Positions 62,781 through 64,000 of a stretch of DNA of 64,000 nucleotides are shown here, one piece after another. The position numbers and the translations under genes were made by a program. Under the pieces are notes generated by a model. The model saw only the letters and a program-made list of their open reading frames with translations, was not told where the DNA came from and searched no databases. Position 1 is the stretch's first letter. Every line of letters begins with the position of its first letter. The stretch is from Clostridiales bacterium. Lineage in GTDB: Bacteria; Bacillota; Clostridia; Christensenellales; Aristaeellaceae. The DNA is taken from positions 1 to 64,000 of the forward strand of contig SVHC01000002.1 of the NCBI GenBank assembly GCA_015056055.1, in the 5' to 3' direction.

Positions 62781-64000
62781 TTACTTCATGGCTGCAGCGT
62801 AGATGCCGTCGTTCTTATATACGCCAACGATGCTGCGGCGGACATTGTCATTCTTAACCAGTTCGCTGAGCAGGCGAGCCTCACGCAGTTCGACCAGCAG
62901 AGTGGAGTCGATGCCGAGTACACGCAGGGAAGAGGCCTTTTCAACGGTATTGGTGAGGTAAATGTCTTCCATGGAGAATACTACATATGTGCTGCCTGCA
63001 ACTTCGCTCATATCCAGCTGCATGGAACCATCATCCAGATAGGCATTGATGCGGTATGCGTCGGTTACAGTCAGCTTGGACTCGAGGAGCTGGCGCTCGC
63101 TGAGAGAAGTGTTTTCTTCGGTTACGGGAGCGATGCTCATGATGAGCTTTGCATCGTCAGTATCCAGCTTGGCATCCTTCAGATCGCTCTTGGCGTTCTT
63201 GGAGGTCAGGATGTCCAGGTTGACCATTACGATACCGCCGTCTACTACAAGAGCCAGGAAATCAACGCCGGCCTTGTTCAGGTCAGAGATCTGTTCGTAG
63301 GTCAGAGAGAGCTGACGGAAGTTGTAGATGCCTGCGTCGGAGAGAGCGTCGATTGCCAGAACGCCGTCCTTATTGCCGATATTGGCCATGCAGACATTGT
63401 AAGCAGCGGATACGCCATCCTTATCGGTGAGCAGTGCGCCGTAGTTGTCTTCATCCACAACGAGCTCATTCAGACCGTTTACGTTTGCGGAAACGGAGCT
63501 GGTGAAGTCGTACTTGGTGGTCTTCTGATTTACGAAAGCGGACTGTGCAAGGATAGAGGACTTGATCGCGTCGTGGGTGACGGTTTCGCCCAGATGAGAT
63601 ACGGCGGTGATGGTGCCGGTCTCAAATGTGGCAATAGAGCCGTATTCCACTGCAGCGCTCAGGTTGAGGTAGAATTCAACGGTGAGCTTTTCGCCCTTCT
63701 TGATGGCGTTCGCGCCATTGGTGTAAACGCGAAGCTTGTTGTTCTCATAGGTCATGGTCCAGCCGAGGCTGTTGATTACATTTACCAGAGTGAGACCCTC
63801 GGTGAAGGAGTAATCCATCGAGAAGCCGGCCAGATGACCGGATACAGCGGTGATGTCCATCGTGTACTTCACGGTGCTGCCGGGGAGTGCGCGACGGGCT
63901 TCGGGGGTAGCGGTAACGGTGAAGGAGGGCAGGGTGGAAACGATGGTAAGATCAGCTGCGAGATCCGGAGCAGTTACCTGATACTTATCGGCAGACTGCA
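62781..64000 (-). CDS. Large surface/secreted protein, 3' part only
   Basis: The reading frame is open to the window end, so at least 406 C-terminal residues are present and the start is outside. Part of it, PGSTVKYTMDITAVSGHLAG followed by a FSMDYSFTEGLTLVNV strand pattern, resembles a cohesin- or Ig-like beta sandwich. No sorting signal or membrane helix ends the protein (last residues GIYAAAMK). It lies 1 bp upstream of the LytTR gene, an operon arrangement. Function unknown. Confidence 0.7.
   Translation of the reverse strand, partial: QSADKYQVTAPDLAADLTIVSTLPSFTVTATPEARRALPGSTVKYTMDITAVSGHLAGFSMDYSFTEGLTLVNVINSLGWTMTYENNKLRVYTNGANAIKKGEKLTVEFYLNLSAAVEYGSIATFETGTITAVSHLGETVTHDAIKSSILAQSAFVNQKTTKYDFTSSVSANVNGLNELVVDEDNYGALLTDKDGVSAAYNVCMANIGNKDGVLAIDALSDAGIYNFRQLSLTYEQISDLNKAGVDFLALVVDGGIVMVNLDILTSKNAKSDLKDAKLDTDDAKLIMSIAPVTEENTSLSERQLLESKLTVTDAYRINAYLDDGSMQLDMSEVAGSTYVVFSMEDIYLTNTVEKASSLRVLGIDSTLLVELREARLLSELVKNDNVRRSIVGVYKNDGIYAAAMK

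Overview
The window looks like chromosomal DNA of an uncultured, gut-type, endospore-forming Clostridia (Firmicutes/Bacillota). GC is near 50% by eye. The evidence is: a spo0A gene, strong AGGAGG ribosome sites with frequent TTG/GTG starts, textbook sigma-A promoters (TTGACA-17-TATAAT), a T-box leader on proS, a PPi-dependent phosphofructokinase, LytTR and XRE regulators, and short dispersed stem-loop repeats. No rRNA, prophage, insertion sequence or CRISPR array was found. The species cannot be named from the sequence.

Layout. 0.4-6.8 kb: a complete phosphate-starvation operon, pstS-pstC-pstA-pstB-phoU-phoB-phoR. 6.9-17.2 kb: carbohydrate/one-carbon accessory genes: a URO-D-like protein, an AraC regulator divergent from a ThuA-like protein and two Gfo/Idh/MocA oxidoreductases, an ankyrin-like orphan, an AEC transporter, spo0A, and a tandem pair of URO-D-like paralogs. 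17.3-28.8 kb: housekeeping and small-molecule genes: methyltransferases, a DUF6062-like protein with scpB, a deoxyhypusine-synthase-like protein with a PfkB/HldE-type kinase, aldose epimerase, HAD phosphatase, a FliB-like protein, tRNA-Ala, Mrp ATPase, MazG and PPi-PFK. 28.9-35.8 kb: a sigma factor with a membrane partner, small secreted and membrane proteins, a VUT transporter, an SDR enzyme and an isomerase, then tRNA-Arg beside tandem repeats. 35.8-44.2 kb: lipoate ligase with an AEC transporter, galactokinase with an amidohydrolase, DUF2284 and DnaJ-like proteins, a ParB/Noc homolog and a serine beta-lactamase-like hydrolase. 44.4-50.7 kb: a pyrimidine operon pyrB-pyrC-carA-carB. 50.8-64 kb: GH78 rhamnosidase, MATE exporter, a strongly expressed-looking surface protein with a PKTG-type tail, XRE and OmpR regulators, proS with T-box, tRNA-Ser, a CrtO-like acyltransferase with GT2, a LytTR regulator and a large surface protein running off the window.

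The most striking observation is in carA. The glutaminase nucleophile Cys is Gly and the catalytic His is Gln, while the fold and the partner carB look intact. The carbamoyl-phosphate synthase is therefore predicted to use free ammonia. Other points: URO-D paralogs that lost the His/Cys metal site, a LytTR regulator whose receiver lost its phospho-acceptor Asp, a ParB ribosome site buried in a stem, tandem repeats that share the 3' end of tRNA-Arg, and several hairpin arrays between genes.
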